A DNA stretch of 64,000 nucleotides from Breoghania sp. L-A4 (GCF_003432385.1 NZ_CP031841.1:4582501-4646500); one strand, 5' to 3'; positions 33,320 through 41,968 are shown, counted from the stretch's first letter. Translations and numbers: made by a program. The notes: generated by a model from the letters alone, not told the origin.

Positions 33320-34192
33320 ATGTTTCGCACCGTCCTGACCGCAGCCGCGCGTCCGCTCGCCATCACAGGTCTGCTGGCCACGCTCGTTGCGATGCCCGCA
33401 CACGCCGAGCAGGATGACGAAGTCGTCGCGCGCGTCAACGGCACCGAAATCACCCAGACCGACCTCGCATTGGTCGGCGTCGACTACGCCAAGGACCTGA
33501 TGCAGGTGCCGGAAGCCATGCGCCCCAAGGTTCTGACCGACGTGATGGTCGACATGCATGTGCTTGCCGACGCCGCGCGTAAGGCGGGCCTCGACGAGGA
33601 TCCCGAATTCAAGAAGCATATTGCCTATCTCGAAACCCGCGCCCTGCGCGACGCGTTTTTCCGCAAGAACGTGGCGCTGGAGACCACCGACGAAGAACTC
33701 AAGGCGTCCTACGACGCCAAGTTCGCCGACTTCGAGGGCCCGGACGAGCGCCACGCGCGCCACATTCTGGTGAAGACGGAAGAAGAAGCGAAGGCCGTGA
33801 TCGCCGAACTCGACGCGGGCAAGGACTTCGCCGAACTGGCGAAGGAGAAGTCGACCGGCCCGAGCGGTCCCAGCGGCGGCGATCTGGGATTCTTCACCAA
33901 GGGCCGCATGGTTCCGGCATTCGAGGATGCGGCCTTTTCGCTCGAGATCGGCGCCTACACGAAAACCCCCGTCGAGACCCAGTTCGGTTGGCACGTGATC
34001 AAGGCTGAGGAAGACCGCAAGCAGCCCGCGCCCGCCTTCGAGGCGGTCAAGAACAACTTGCGCGAGGACCTTCTTCGCACACGTTTCCAGGAAGTGATGG
34101 CCAAGCTGAAGGCCGAGGCGACGATCGAGATTGTCAAGGTGCCGGGCTCCGATCAGGACGCACCGGACGCTCCCGAAACCTCGGCACAATAA
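33320..34192 (+). CDS. Periplasmic peptidyl-prolyl cis-trans isomerase, parvulin type
   Basis: 290 residues. A signal peptide (MFRTVLTAAARP through PAHAEQ) sends it to the periplasm. A SurA/PrsA-like N-terminal helical chaperone part (VARVNGTEITQTDL) is followed by one parvulin domain (RHARHILVKTEEEAK to FGWHVIKAEE, about residues 145-240) with the GGDLGFFTKGRMVPAFE signature. It assists folding of exported proteins, which suits its place opposite secA. AAGGA lies 8 bases before the ATG at 33320; the longer upstream frame lacks conservation. An 18-base tandem duplication covers the stop codon. Confidence 0.9.
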   Translation: MFRTVLTAAARPLAITGLLATLVAMPAHAEQDDEVVARVNGTEITQTDLALVGVDYAKDLMQVPEAMRPKVLTDVMVDMHVLADAARKAGLDEDPEFKKHIAYLETRALRDAFFRKNVALETTDEELKASYDAKFADFEGPDERHARHILVKTEEEAKAVIAELDAGKDFAELAKEKSTGPSGPSGGDLGFFTKGRMVPAFEDAAFSLEIGAYTKTPVETQFGWHVIKAEEDRKQPAPAFEAVKNNLREDLLRTRFQEVMAKLKAEATIEIVKVPGSDQDAPDAPETSAQ

Positions 34193-34212
34193 GCAACCTC
34201 GGCACAATAAGC
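34177..34212. repeat. 18-bp perfect tandem duplication over the parvulin stop codon
   Basis: AACCTCGGCACAATAAGC occurs twice in direct succession. The first copy supplies the last codons and TAA stop; the second is a silent copy just after it. Confidence 0.9.
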
Positions 34213-34252
34213 CTCAAAGTCGCGCCCCCCCCGCGCGAACCGGATCTTGCGA

Positions 34253-34284
34253 GCGCCGGCCGTCATGACGACGGCCGGCGCTTT
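34253..34284 (+). terminator. Terminator shared by parvulin and TetR genes
   Basis: GCGCCGGCCGTC pairs with GACGGCCGGCGC (12 bp, 5-base loop), followed by TTTTATTG. It ends at the last base of the convergent tetR-type gene. Confidence 0.8.
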
Positions 34285-34880
34285 TATTGAGGAGCCCAGC
34301 TTCCGCAAAGATGCCGGGCCGCCTTTCGAAAAAGATCGATGTCGTCCGCCAGCGCATCGACGAGAAGATGGCTCCAGGCGAAGGAGGCGATCAGATCGGC
34401 CGCCAGCAGCGGATCGACATCGTCCCGGACCTCCCCGCGCGCCCGCGCGCGCTCGATAATGCGGCTTGTGTGGACGAGCCGATCGGCACGGTAGGCCTTC
34501 ACCGCCTCCGCGGCCGCGGTATCCGTCTGCGCTTCCGCCAGGATTGACTTGAAAGTGTTGCCCGCCGGGGTTTCCCGCCACAGCCGGAACAGGCTGCGCA
34601 GGAACAGAAAGACATCTTCTTCCAGCGACCCGCTGTCCGGATCGAAGACATCCCCTTTCTGGCGATGATAGACCTCCAGCAGCAGCGCGGCCTTGCTGGG
34701 CCACCAGCGATAGATGGTCGGCTTGCCGGCGCGCGCGCGCCGGGCGACAGCCTCGATCGAAAAGCCGGCATAGCCGGCTTCGCACAAGATCGCCTCCGCG
34801 GCGTCGCGAATGGCATCCGCGCTCGCGGGATTGCGGCGCGCGCCGATCGACTTGCGCGGTTGTCCGGCATCTTCGGTCAT
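34284..34880 (-). CDS. TetR family transcriptional regulator
   Basis: 198 residues. An N-terminal helix-turn-helix (IRDAAEAILCEAGYAGFSIEAVARRARAG with the recognition helix KPTIYRWWPSKAALLLEVY, about 24-70) is followed by an all-helical ligand and dimer domain. It faces a small membrane-protein gene at 35098. Between them are two GAACG-N3-CGTTC dyads, very probably its own operators, so it likely represses itself and the neighbour until an unknown ligand binds. Confidence 0.9.
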   Translation of the reverse strand: MTEDAGQPRKSIGARRNPASADAIRDAAEAILCEAGYAGFSIEAVARRARAGKPTIYRWWPSKAALLLEVYHRQKGDVFDPDSGSLEEDVFLFLRSLFRLWRETPAGNTFKSILAEAQTDTAAAEAVKAYRADRLVHTSRIIERARARGEVRDDVDPLLAADLIASFAWSHLLVDALADDIDLFRKAARHLCGSWAPQ

Positions 34881-35012
34881 CGTCTCCCCCTTGATTCCCG
34901 GTTTTCCCGGCGCTTTTCTCCGCTCAGGCGTCTTTCGGCCGTATCCGTGCTGCCGCGTCTCCCGGTGTTTTCCACCTGGATCGACGCGGCCTTCGGCACA
35001 GTAGCATCGCTC

Positions 35013-35060
35013 TTGACAGAACGGAACGGATCGTTCTATTCAACGGAACGAGCCGTTCCG
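35013..35060 (+). promoter_or_regulatory. Promoter with two TetR-type operators
   Basis: TTGACA (35013-35018), a 16-base spacer and TCTATT (35035-35040) form a + strand promoter for the 82-residue gene. GGAACG-GAT-CGTTCT (35023-35037) sits inside the spacer and -10. CGGAACG-AGC-CGTTCCG (35044-35060) covers the start-site region. The two GAACG-N3-CGTTC cores are exactly 22 bases apart, two helical turns, so two dimers could bind the same DNA face. Confidence 0.7.
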
Positions 35061-35097
35061 TATTATACTGAAATCGCTTCCCAGGCAGGATCTCCGA

Positions 35098-35346
35098 ATG
35101 TCCAAACCAGCAGCCAGTTCCTTCTCCCGTCCCCGCTTCGCCCTTCTCGTCGCCCTCGGCGTCTATCCGGTCGTCACCGCACTGCTCTATCTCGTCTTCC
35201 CGCTCACCAATGGCTGGGCGTTGTGGCAGCGCACCCTCGTGCTGGTGCCGGTCATCGTGATCGTGATGATCTGGGCGATCATCCCGCTCATTCATCGCCG
35301 GTTCGGGGCCTTCCTCCACCGCAGCGGACGCGGCCTTCCCGGATAG
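35098..35346 (+). CDS. Small two-helix membrane protein of unknown function
   Basis: 82 residues. A short polar N-terminus with FSRPRFALLVALGVYPVVTAL leads into TM1 (about 13-33), a loop with PLTNGWALWQR, TM2 (LVLVPVIVIVMIWAIIPLI, about 46-65) and a basic tail HRRFGAFLHRSGR. AGGA lies 7 bases before the ATG. It is controlled by the paired operators of the divergent TetR regulator, which implies a response to a specific compound. I know no function for this protein. Confidence 0.75.
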   Translation: MSKPAASSFSRPRFALLVALGVYPVVTALLYLVFPLTNGWALWQRTLVLVPVIVIVMIWAIIPLIHRRFGAFLHRSGRGLPG

Positions 35347-35466
35347 CCGGACAGGTCGCCGGGCGGCGGCGGATGCCCGGAATGGGCTTGCGCGTGCCGC
35401 AGGCATCGGGCAAGGCTTTGCCATCGTCCCCGACGCCACAACCCGCAAATCCTGTCCGAGGCCCCC

Positions 35467-36708
35467 ATGTCGACCGCCATTTCGCCGCTTGCCCCGCAAT
35501 CCTATCCGTCCATGCCGGACGTGCCGGGCGTGCGCTTCGCCACCGCCGAGGCCGGGATCAAATACAAGGGCCGCACCGATGTGCTGTTGATGCTGCTGGA
35601 CCCTGAGACCAGCGTCGCCGGCGTGTTCACGAAATCCCGCTGCCCTTCCGCGCCGGTCGACTGGTGCCGAGCGAACCTCGCAGACGGAGCCGCGCGGGCC
35701 CTGCTGGTCAATTCCGGCAATGCCAACGCCTTCACCGGCAAGAAGGGTCAGGCGGCGGTGGAGCTTTCAGCCGACATCGTCGCCAGGGCCATCGGCTGTG
35801 CGCCTTCGGAAATCTATCTTGCCTCGACAGGCGTCATCGGCGAGCCGCTGGCCGCGGAAAAATTCGCGGCCGTCGCCGATGATCTGGCGCAGCGCGCCAC
35901 GGCGGGTCCCTGGATCGAGGCCGCCAGGGCCATCATGACCACCGACACCTTTCCCAAGGTCGCCACCCGCACCATCGATCTGGGCGGCGTGGACGTGACG
36001 CTGAACGGCATCGCCAAGGGCGCCGGCATGATCGCGCCCGACATGGCCACCATGCTGTCGTTCCTGTTCACCGACGCGCCGATCGCATCCCCCGTGCTGC
36101 AGTCGCTGCTGTCGCAGAACGTCGGCGGCTCCTTCAACGCCATCACCATCGACAGCGACACATCGACGTCCGACACAGTCCTGCTGTTCGCCACGGGCAA
36201 GGCTGCTGAGCGCGGCGCGCCGATGATCACCGACGCCGCCGACCCGCGCCTGGAGACGTTCCGCACGGCCCTGGCCGATCTGATGCGGGAACTGGCGCAC
36301 TGGATCGTCAAGGACGGCGAGGGCGCGCGCAAGTTCGTCGAGGTGAGCATCCATGGCGCGGAAAGCGATGCCTCGGCCAAGCGCATCGCCCTGTCCATCG
36401 CCAACTCGCCGCTGGTCAAGACGGCGATCGCCGGCGAGGACGCCAATTGGGGCCGCGTCGTCATGGCCGTGGGCAAGGCCGGCGAACCGGCGGACCGCGA
36501 CCGCCTCGCCATCTGGTTCGGTGATGTGCGGGTGGCCGTCGAGGGCGAACGCGATCCCGACTATTCCGAAGCCGCCGCCTCCGCGGTGATGAAACGGCAG
36601 GAAATCCCGCTGCGCGTGGACCTTGGCCTCGGCGACGGTTCGGCCACCGTCTGGACCTGCGACCTCACCAAGGAATATGTGGCGATCAATGGCGACTACA
36701 GAAGCTGA
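35467..36708 (+). CDS. argJ: Bifunctional glutamate N-acetyltransferase/amino-acid acetyltransferase
   Basis: Arginine biosynthesis: transfers acetyl from N-acetylornithine to glutamate, closing the cyclic pathway, and may also use acetyl-CoA. 413 residues. The precursor self-cleaves before the nucleophilic Thr in [13 protein letters not shown] (Thr195), giving alpha and beta chains. [13 protein letters not shown] and the C-terminal [15 protein letters not shown] signatures are present. It is followed by a decayed GNAT gene and mutT. Confidence 0.95.
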   Translation: MSTAISPLAPQSYPSMPDVPGVRFATAEAGIKYKGRTDVLLMLLDPETSVAGVFTKSRCPSAPVDWCRANLADGAARALLVNSGNANAFTGKKGQAAVELSADIVARAIGCAPSEIYLASTGVIGEPLAAEKFAAVADDLAQRATAGPWIEAARAIMTTDTFPKVATRTIDLGGVDVTLNGIAKGAGMIAPDMATMLSFLFTDAPIASPVLQSLLSQNVGGSFNAITIDSDTSTSDTVLLFATGKAAERGAPMITDAADPRLETFRTALADLMRELAHWIVKDGEGARKFVEVSIHGAESDASAKRIALSIANSPLVKTAIAGEDANWGRVVMAVGKAGEPADRDRLAIWFGDVRVAVEGERDPDYSEAAASAVMKRQEIPLRVDLGLGDGSATVWTCDLTKEYVAINGDYRS

Positions 36709-36999
36709 GGCGCCCTGTGTCGACCGGCCGGATGACCTCTCGCTGATCCAGACCCTGGAGTGGCCGATCTCAGGGCCTTCCCCGCGCTCGACAAAACGAT
36801 CAGCGAGGGATGGGTCGCGCGGCTGTCGCCCTGCAACCCCGTCACCGCGTCGCTGCAGGTCGCCGGACACAACCGGAGCGCACAGGCGCCATACGCGGGA
36901 CTGGGCTTTTCCAAAGCCTGTCGCTATCACTATCGGCGCCCGCCAGCCGCGGGCCGCGGAGTGGTGCGCCACGACCCACCAATTCCTCGTTATCGTTAA
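36689..36999 (+). pseudogene. Remnant of a GNAT acetyltransferase gene
   Basis: Two pieces of a GNAT protein survive. The start (ATG 36689, overlapping the argJ 3' end) gives DDLSLIQTLE. After a one-base loss near 36758-36763 it continues as ADLRAFPALDKTISEGWVARLSPCNP, a typical N-terminus of the GNAT protein found beside argJ in many Hyphomicrobiales. This jumps straight to LQVAGHNRSAQAPYAGLGFSKACRYHYRRP, which looks like the last acetyl-CoA-binding helix and C-terminus. The central part, probably well over 100 residues, is missing. The internal deletion together with the frameshift indicates true decay rather than sequencing error alone. Confidence 0.7.
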
Positions 37000-37040
37000 C
37001 CGGCCGTTCGGGCCGCGTCTCACTACGGAACACTGCGCCC

Positions 37041-37442
37041 ATGTCACGGATGCTTCTCGTCGTCGCCTGCGCCCTTGTCGATGTCGACGGCCGGGTTCTT
37101 ATCGCGCAGCGGCCGGCTGGAAAATCCATGGCCGGATTGTGGGAATTCCCCGGTGGAAAGGTCGAAACAGGCGAACGTCCGGAGGAGACTCTGATCCGGG
37201 AACTCGCCGAGGAACTTGGAATTGAGGTTAAGAAAGAGTGCCTTGCGCCGCTGACCTTCGCCAGCCACGCTTATGATGATTTTCACTTGCTCATGCCACT
37301 TTACATATGTCGGCGATGGTCGGGTACGACCCGCGGCGTGGAAGGGCAATCCCTCAAATGGGTACGTCCGGTGCGCCTGCGGGACTATCCGATGCCGCCG
37401 GCGGATGAACCGCTCATCCCGCACCTGATCGATCTTCTGTGA
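37041..37442 (+). CDS. mutT: 8-oxo-dGTP diphosphatase (MutT, Nudix hydrolase)
   Basis: Removes oxidised dGTP from the nucleotide pool, preventing A:T to C:G errors. 133 residues. The Nudix box is complete: GKVETGERPEETLIRELAEELGI fits GX5EX7REUXEEXGU. The N-terminus MSRMLLVVACALVDVDGRVLIAQRP is typical. It follows argJ across a decayed GNAT gene. Confidence 0.93.
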   Translation: MSRMLLVVACALVDVDGRVLIAQRPAGKSMAGLWEFPGGKVETGERPEETLIRELAEELGIEVKKECLAPLTFASHAYDDFHLLMPLYICRRWSGTTRGVEGQSLKWVRPVRLRDYPMPPADEPLIPHLIDLL

Positions 37443-37483
37443 GGAGATCGCGCGGGACGGTCTGAGCAGCATGGGTGGGTGCA

Positions 37484-37708
37484 ATGGCGCTTCGGACCGG
37501 AAAAACCAACAAGACAGCCTTCGGTCACCTGGCCGCGACCTTCCTGCGCGACGAGCGTGGCTCGACCGCCATCGAATATGGCCTGATTGCCGCGATCCTT
37601 ACGATCGCGCTGATCGGCTCGCTGATCACGTTGAGGGAAAGCGTGACCGAATCGCTTTACAACCCGACCATTTCCAACGCCTTCGTCAGTTCCCAGCCGG
37701 CCGAATAG
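37484..37708 (+). CDS. Flp family type IVb pilin
   Basis: 74 residues. FLRDERGSTAIEYGLIAAILTIALIGSL carries the prepilin-peptidase site after Gly, the conserved Glu-Tyr pair of Flp pilins, and the hydrophobic assembly helix. It should be processed by a CpaA-type peptidase and assembled by a Tad/Cpa machine. None of those genes is in the window, so this is an orphan pilin here. ATG at 37484 follows GGGTGGGT; a GTG three codons earlier is possible. Confidence 0.88.
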   Translation: MALRTGKTNKTAFGHLAATFLRDERGSTAIEYGLIAAILTIALIGSLITLRESVTESLYNPTISNAFVSSQPAE

Positions 37709-37903
37709 GCACCCTCGCGCGACTTTCGCGCGCGCTTCGAACTCATAACATTTCCAACCGCCTGACTCTGTCTCCGATGCGCTTTCCGGCGCACCGCCGC
37801 CTGTCGCGCGCGCCGCGAAGCATGCGGCGCGGACGCCGGCTTGGGCATGATCTTTGCCGTTTGACCAAAAGATGCATTGCGAAGCCGCTGGACCCGGCTA
37901 AGT

Positions 37904-37917
37904 TTGCGATGCAGCAA
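37904..37917. promoter_or_regulatory. TTGC-N6-GCAA dyad upstream of mcd
   Basis: GTTTGCGATGCAGCAATT contains a TTGC-GATGCA-GCAA inverted repeat 36 bases before the mcd ATG. It resembles TTTGC-type sites reported for RamB-like regulators of carbon assimilation, but that link is conjecture. Confidence 0.3.
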
Positions 37918-37952
37918 TTTGGCGCGTTCAGTGCGCAGCACGGAGCATTCCC

Positions 37953-39647
37953 ATGAGCCAGGCCGTGGCCTCAGAAACCGTTTCGAACGCATCCGGCATC
38001 GATGCGATCACACTTGCCCGCGAGGCCCTGCCGACGCTGGACAGACTTCTGGCGCAGGCGCGCGACGCCGTGCGCGCCCGGTTCCTTGTCGATGGCCGCG
38101 TGTCATCGGCCCGCGTTGAGGCCGAGCAGCGGGCCACGCATGGGCTTGCCTGGATCGCCACCTATGTGGAGGCGCTGCGCCAGATGAGCGCCTATGCCGA
38201 CCGCATGCAGGGCGAAGGCCGTCTCGGCGAGATCGAGACGCTGCTGGTCCGCCTGGCGTTCGGCGAGTATCTGGCGCAGATTTTCGGCGGCATCCCGATG
38301 AACCAGGGCGAGATCGTTCGCCTGGCCGATCTGGGCGTGACCGCCCAGACGGCCGCGGACGCGCGCACCGACACGGTCGAGACGCTGATCAGCACCGGAA
38401 ACACACCGGAGCTGCGCGCCCGCATCGTCGCCCTGATGCGCGAGAGCGAAGGTTCCTCGACCCTGGGCGATGCCGGGCTTGAGGACACCTACGAGCAGAT
38501 CCGCAACGAAATGCGCCGCTTCGCCGATGCCGAGGTGATGCCCCACGCGCATGAATGGCACCTGAAGAACGAATACATCCCGCTCTCCATCATCGAGAAA
38601 ATGTCCGAGCTCGGCGTCTTCGGCCTGACCATTCCCGAGCAATACGGCGGGCTCGGGCTCGGCAAGGAAAGCATGTGCGTGGTCTCCGAGGAACTGAGCC
38701 GCGCCTATATCGGCGTGGGCTCGCTCGGCACCCGCTCCGAGATCGCCGCCGAACTCATCCTGTGCGGCGGCACCGACGCGCAGAAGGACAAATGGCTGCC
38801 GCTGATCGCCTCGGGCGAGATCCTGCCAACGGCCGTCTTCACCGAGCCCAACACCGGCTCCGACCTCGCCTCGCTGAAAACCCGCGCGGTTCAGGACGGC
38901 GACGTCTGGAAGGTCACCGGCAACAAGACCTGGATCACCCATCCGGTGCGCGCCGACGTCATGACCCTGCTGGCCCGCACCAATCCGGCCGAGCCCGGCT
39001 ACAAGGGCCTGTCGATGTTCCTTGCGGAGAAGCCGCGCGGCGACGACGCCAATCCGTTCCCGGCGGACGGCATGAGCGGCGGCGAGATCGAGGTGCTCGG
39101 CTACCGCGGCATGAAGGAATATGAGATCGCCTTCGACGGCTTCGAGGTGGCGGGCGAGAACCTGCTCGGCCAGGTCGAGGGTCAGGGTTTCAAACAATTG
39201 ATGCAGACATTCGAGGGCGCCCGCATCCAGACCGCGGCCCGCGCCATCGGTGTCGCCCAGTCGGCCATGGACCTGGCCCTGCGCTACGCTCAGGATCGCG
39301 TGCAGTTCGGCAAGCCGCTGATCGACTTTCCGCGCGTTTCCGACAAGCTGGCGATGATGGCCGCGGAAGTGATGATCACCCGCCAGTTGACCTATCATTC
39401 GGCCCGCGAAAAGGACCAGGGTCATCGCTGCGACCTGGAAGCCGGCATGGCGAAACTGCTGGGCGCGCGCGTCGCGTGGGCTGCGGCCGACAACGCCGTG
39501 CAGATCCACGGCGGCAACGGATTCGCGCAGGAATACCCGGTCTCCCGCGTTCTCTGCGACGCCCGGATCCTCAACATCTTCGAGGGCGCCGCGGAAATTC
39601 AGGCCCAGGTGATTGCGCGGCGATTGCTTGAAACCGCGGGACAGTAA
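37953..39647 (+). CDS. mcd: (2S)-methylsuccinyl-CoA dehydrogenase (ethylmalonyl-CoA pathway)
   Basis: FAD-dependent acyl-CoA dehydrogenase oxidising methylsuccinyl-CoA to mesaconyl-CoA in the ethylmalonyl-CoA pathway of acetate assimilation. 564 residues, about 170 longer than ordinary acyl-CoA dehydrogenases. The extra N-terminal domain (1-165, with LARIVAL-like helices and FGEYLAQIFGGIPMNQGE) is the hallmark of Mcd. The dehydrogenase core includes FGLTIPEQYGGLGLG, AVFTEPNTGSDLASL, and QIHGGNGFAQEYPVSR. GGAG precedes the ATG. No other pathway gene (ccr, ecm, mch) is adjacent. It links to the phaC/phasin locus because both draw on acetoacetyl-CoA. Confidence 0.88.
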   Translation: MSQAVASETVSNASGIDAITLAREALPTLDRLLAQARDAVRARFLVDGRVSSARVEAEQRATHGLAWIATYVEALRQMSAYADRMQGEGRLGEIETLLVRLAFGEYLAQIFGGIPMNQGEIVRLADLGVTAQTAADARTDTVETLISTGNTPELRARIVALMRESEGSSTLGDAGLEDTYEQIRNEMRRFADAEVMPHAHEWHLKNEYIPLSIIEKMSELGVFGLTIPEQYGGLGLGKESMCVVSEELSRAYIGVGSLGTRSEIAAELILCGGTDAQKDKWLPLIASGEILPTAVFTEPNTGSDLASLKTRAVQDGDVWKVTGNKTWITHPVRADVMTLLARTNPAEPGYKGLSMFLAEKPRGDDANPFPADGMSGGEIEVLGYRGMKEYEIAFDGFEVAGENLLGQVEGQGFKQLMQTFEGARIQTAARAIGVAQSAMDLALRYAQDRVQFGKPLIDFPRVSDKLAMMAAEVMITRQLTYHSAREKDQGHRCDLEAGMAKLLGARVAWAAADNAVQIHGGNGFAQEYPVSRVLCDARILNIFEGAAEIQAQVIARRLLETAGQ

Positions 39648-40091
39648 TGCGGCGGATTTGCCCGTTCACCGTTTTTCGGACCTGCAAAGCTGGCCCGGAG
39701 CGCCCGAATGCATGCCGCCGCGCCCGCGTCGCGGGCAATCGTTCCGCGCCGGTTCGATCACGAAATTGAGAGCACAAAATTTACGCAGCGGCACACGGGC
39801 TTTCCCGGAAATTGTGCGAACGCCACTAAATCGTTTGAATTCTGACAAGATTTGCCTCTAGTGACATTCAACGTTCGGACATACACGGTCGGTATGTGCC
39901 CCGTGCTCATAAATTTTTCGCGACAGAAGCTCTTGATTCTGGCTGTACAAAGTTTTAAATGGCCGCCACCAGTTGATACGCATTGATAGATCCTGCCTGT
40001 CTGACCAAGGCCGCAGTCTCTCGATGATTTCGGTAACTGAGTCGAAGCCGCGGCATATCGCAGTGCGGTCCTAAAATATGGAGACAGGTAG
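39648..40091. other. Intergenic region and cold-shock gene leader
   Basis: 444 bases without a supportable gene, clearly AT-richer than its neighbours from about 39770. It contains a candidate csp promoter (39933-39960), which would give a leader of roughly 125 nt. Long structured leaders are usual for cold-shock genes. Confidence 0.5.
39933..39960 (+). promoter_or_regulatory. Candidate promoter of the cold-shock gene
   Basis: TTGATT, a 16-base spacer, then TTAAAT, about 130 bases upstream of the csp ATG. Only a moderate match. Confidence 0.35.
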
Positions 40092-40301
40092 ATGGCTACC
40101 GGCACCGTTAAATTCTTCAATACCACCAAAGGTTTTGGTTTCATCCAGCCGGACGACGGCGGCAAGGACGTCTTCGTGCACATCTCGGCCGTTGAGCGCG
40201 CTGGCATGCACGGCCTGGACGAGAACCAGAAGGTGGAGTTCGAGCTCGAGACCGGTCGTGACGGCCGTACCTCCGCTGGCTCGCTCCGCGCGATCGATTA
40301 A
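40092..40301 (+). CDS. cspA: Cold shock protein (CspA family)
   Basis: 69 residues, one cold-shock domain. RNP1 ([10 protein letters not shown]) and RNP2 (VFVHISAVE) RNA-binding motifs are intact. It binds single-stranded RNA as a chaperone. GGAGACAGGT precedes the ATG, and a strong terminator follows 20 bases after the stop, so the gene is monocistronic. Whether it is cold-induced or constitutive cannot be told. Confidence 0.95.
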   Translation: MATGTVKFFNTTKGFGFIQPDDGGKDVFVHISAVERAGMHGLDENQKVEFELETGRDGRTSAGSLRAID

Positions 40302-40320
40302 TTCACGCCTGTCGTGAATG

Positions 40321-40354
40321 AAAAGCCTCCCCGGTCGCCCGGGGAGGCTTTTTT
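40321..40354 (+). terminator. csp terminator, bidirectional
   Basis: AAAAGCCTCCCCGG pairs with CCGGGGAGGCTTTT around TCGC, ending in TTTTTT. The A-run on the left arm lets it also stop the convergent lrp-type gene. Confidence 0.9.
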
Positions 40355-40396
40355 GCATTCTGAGGCGGACGTCCGGAAGCGCGCCCGCAAGCCGGC

Positions 40397-40864
40397 TCAG
40401 TCGATCGGCACCAGCGGCACGTCCTTGGTGCGGCGGATGGTCAGCGCGGTGCGCACACTGTCGACGTTCGGCGCGGCGGTGAGATCCCGGATCACGAACG
40501 TCTGGAACGCCTGCAGGTCCGGCGCCACGCACTTGAGCAGGAAATCCACCTCGCCCGACAACATGTGCGCCTCGCGCACCAGCGGCCAGGTCTCGACGGT
40601 TTCCTGGAAGGCCAGCAGATCGCTCTCCGCCTGGCTGTGCAGGCCGACCATGGCAAACGCCGTCAGGTCGTAGCCGAGCTGCTTCTCGTCAACCAGCGTG
40701 CGGTAGCCGTGAATGATCCCGGCTTCCTCGAGCGCGCGCACCCGGCGCAGGCACGGCGGCGCGGAAATGCCGACGCGCCGCGCCAGCTCCACGTTGGTGA
40801 TGCGCCCGTTGTCCTGAAGTTCCTTCAGGATCTTCCAGTCGATAGCATCAAGACGCGCCTTCAC
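40397..40864 (-). CDS. Lrp/AsnC family transcriptional regulator
   Basis: 155 residues. An N-terminal helix-turn-helix (LDAIDWKILKELQDNGRITNVELARRVGISAPPCLRRVRALEE across two short helices) and a C-terminal RAM domain binding amino acids (LSGEVDFLLKCVAPDLQAF). The GTG at 40864 is the start: GAGGAG sits 7 bases upstream, and the frame further up is not conserved. In rhizobia an lrp gene commonly lies near trxB, as here with ELM1 between. Confidence 0.9.
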   Translation of the reverse strand: MKARLDAIDWKILKELQDNGRITNVELARRVGISAPPCLRRVRALEEAGIIHGYRTLVDEKQLGYDLTAFAMVGLHSQAESDLLAFQETVETWPLVREAHMLSGEVDFLLKCVAPDLQAFQTFVIRDLTAAPNVDSVRTALTIRRTKDVPLVPID

Positions 40865-40987
40865 GCTGGTCTCCTCGTATTCGCAGGTGCACAATTCATC
40901 AGAGGCTTCGTTATGATTCTTTGCGTGAATTTGCAAGACTATAACAATTCCACGCATGATTCGAAAAGATCACGAAAGGCGCGCGGC

Positions 40988-41968
40988 TTGACGAGACTCG
41001 CCACCCCCCGGAGCGTTTGGGTGCTGAGCGACGGAAAACCCGGCGACGAGGCGCAATGCATCGGCGTCGCCGAGGCGCTCGCCGTGCCCTACACGATCCG
41101 GCGCGTGGCACCGCGCCCTCTGTTCGCGCTGCTGATGCCCTGGGGCCCCATAGACCCCCGCGACGCGCCATCGCGCGTTGGTAGCCCGCTTGCCCCACCC
41201 TGGCCCGACGTCGCCATCGCCTCGGGCCGCCGCGCCGTACCCTACCTGCGCGCCCTGCGCCGCGCCTCCCGGGGCGCCTGCTTCACGGTATTTCTGAAAG
41301 ACCCGCGCACAGGCGCCGGCGCCGCAGACTTCATCTGGGTTCCCGAGCATGATGCTTTGCGCGGTCCCAACGTCCTGGCGACACCGACACCGCCGCACCG
41401 CTTCTCCGCCCAGATACTGGAAGAGTGCCGCGCGGCGACGCCGGCGGACATTGCGGCCCTGCCCGCGCCGCGCGTCGCGGTTCTGGTCGGCGGCGACAGC
41501 CGGCACCACACCTTCACACCCCGGGACATCGAAAGTCTCTCCGCCAAGCTGCAAAGCCTTGCCGCGTCGGGCGCCCACCTGATGATCACCACATCGCGGC
41601 GCACGCCCGAGTCACTCGCCCGCGTCCTGCGCGAGATCGCCGCCTCCGGCGACCACGTGCTGTGGGATGGAACCGGCGGCAATCCGCTTGCCGATTTTCT
41701 CGCTCACGCGGATGCCGTGGTGGTGACGGCGGATTCGACCAACATGGTCGGCGAGGCCGCGGTCACCGGAAAACCCGTGCTGGTGTTCGAGCCAAGCGGC
41801 GGCCATGCGAAAATTCGGCATTTTCTCAAAAAAATGTCAGAGTTGGGGATCACACGCCCCTTTGCCGGACGCCTTGAAACCTATAGGTACGAGCCACTAG
41901 ATTCCACCTGCACGATCGCAGCCGCGATCCTCGAGCGTTATCGCCGCAAGGCGGATGCGCACGCGTAA
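40988..41968 (+). CDS. ELM1-like (mitochondrial fission ELM1 family) protein
   Basis: About 326 residues with VWVLSDGKPGDEAQCIGVAEAL at the N-terminus, PDVAIASGRRAVPYLRALRRA, VAVLVGGDSRHHTF and VVVTADSTNMVGEAAVTGKPVLVFEP. This layout looks like a GT-B glycosyltransferase fold. The family is named after a plant protein needed for mitochondrial division; the bacterial role is unknown. No good ATG exists. TTG at 40988, after AAAGG, gives a sensible N-terminus; an ATG at 40913 is the alternative. It is divergent from the lrp-type gene and followed 57 bases later by trxB. Confidence 0.8.
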   Translation: MTRLATPRSVWVLSDGKPGDEAQCIGVAEALAVPYTIRRVAPRPLFALLMPWGPIDPRDAPSRVGSPLAPPWPDVAIASGRRAVPYLRALRRASRGACFTVFLKDPRTGAGAADFIWVPEHDALRGPNVLATPTPPHRFSAQILEECRAATPADIAALPAPRVAVLVGGDSRHHTFTPRDIESLSAKLQSLAASGAHLMITTSRRTPESLARVLREIAASGDHVLWDGTGGNPLADFLAHADAVVVTADSTNMVGEAAVTGKPVLVFEPSGGHAKIRHFLKKMSELGITRPFAGRLETYRYEPLDSTCTIAAAILERYRRKADAHA

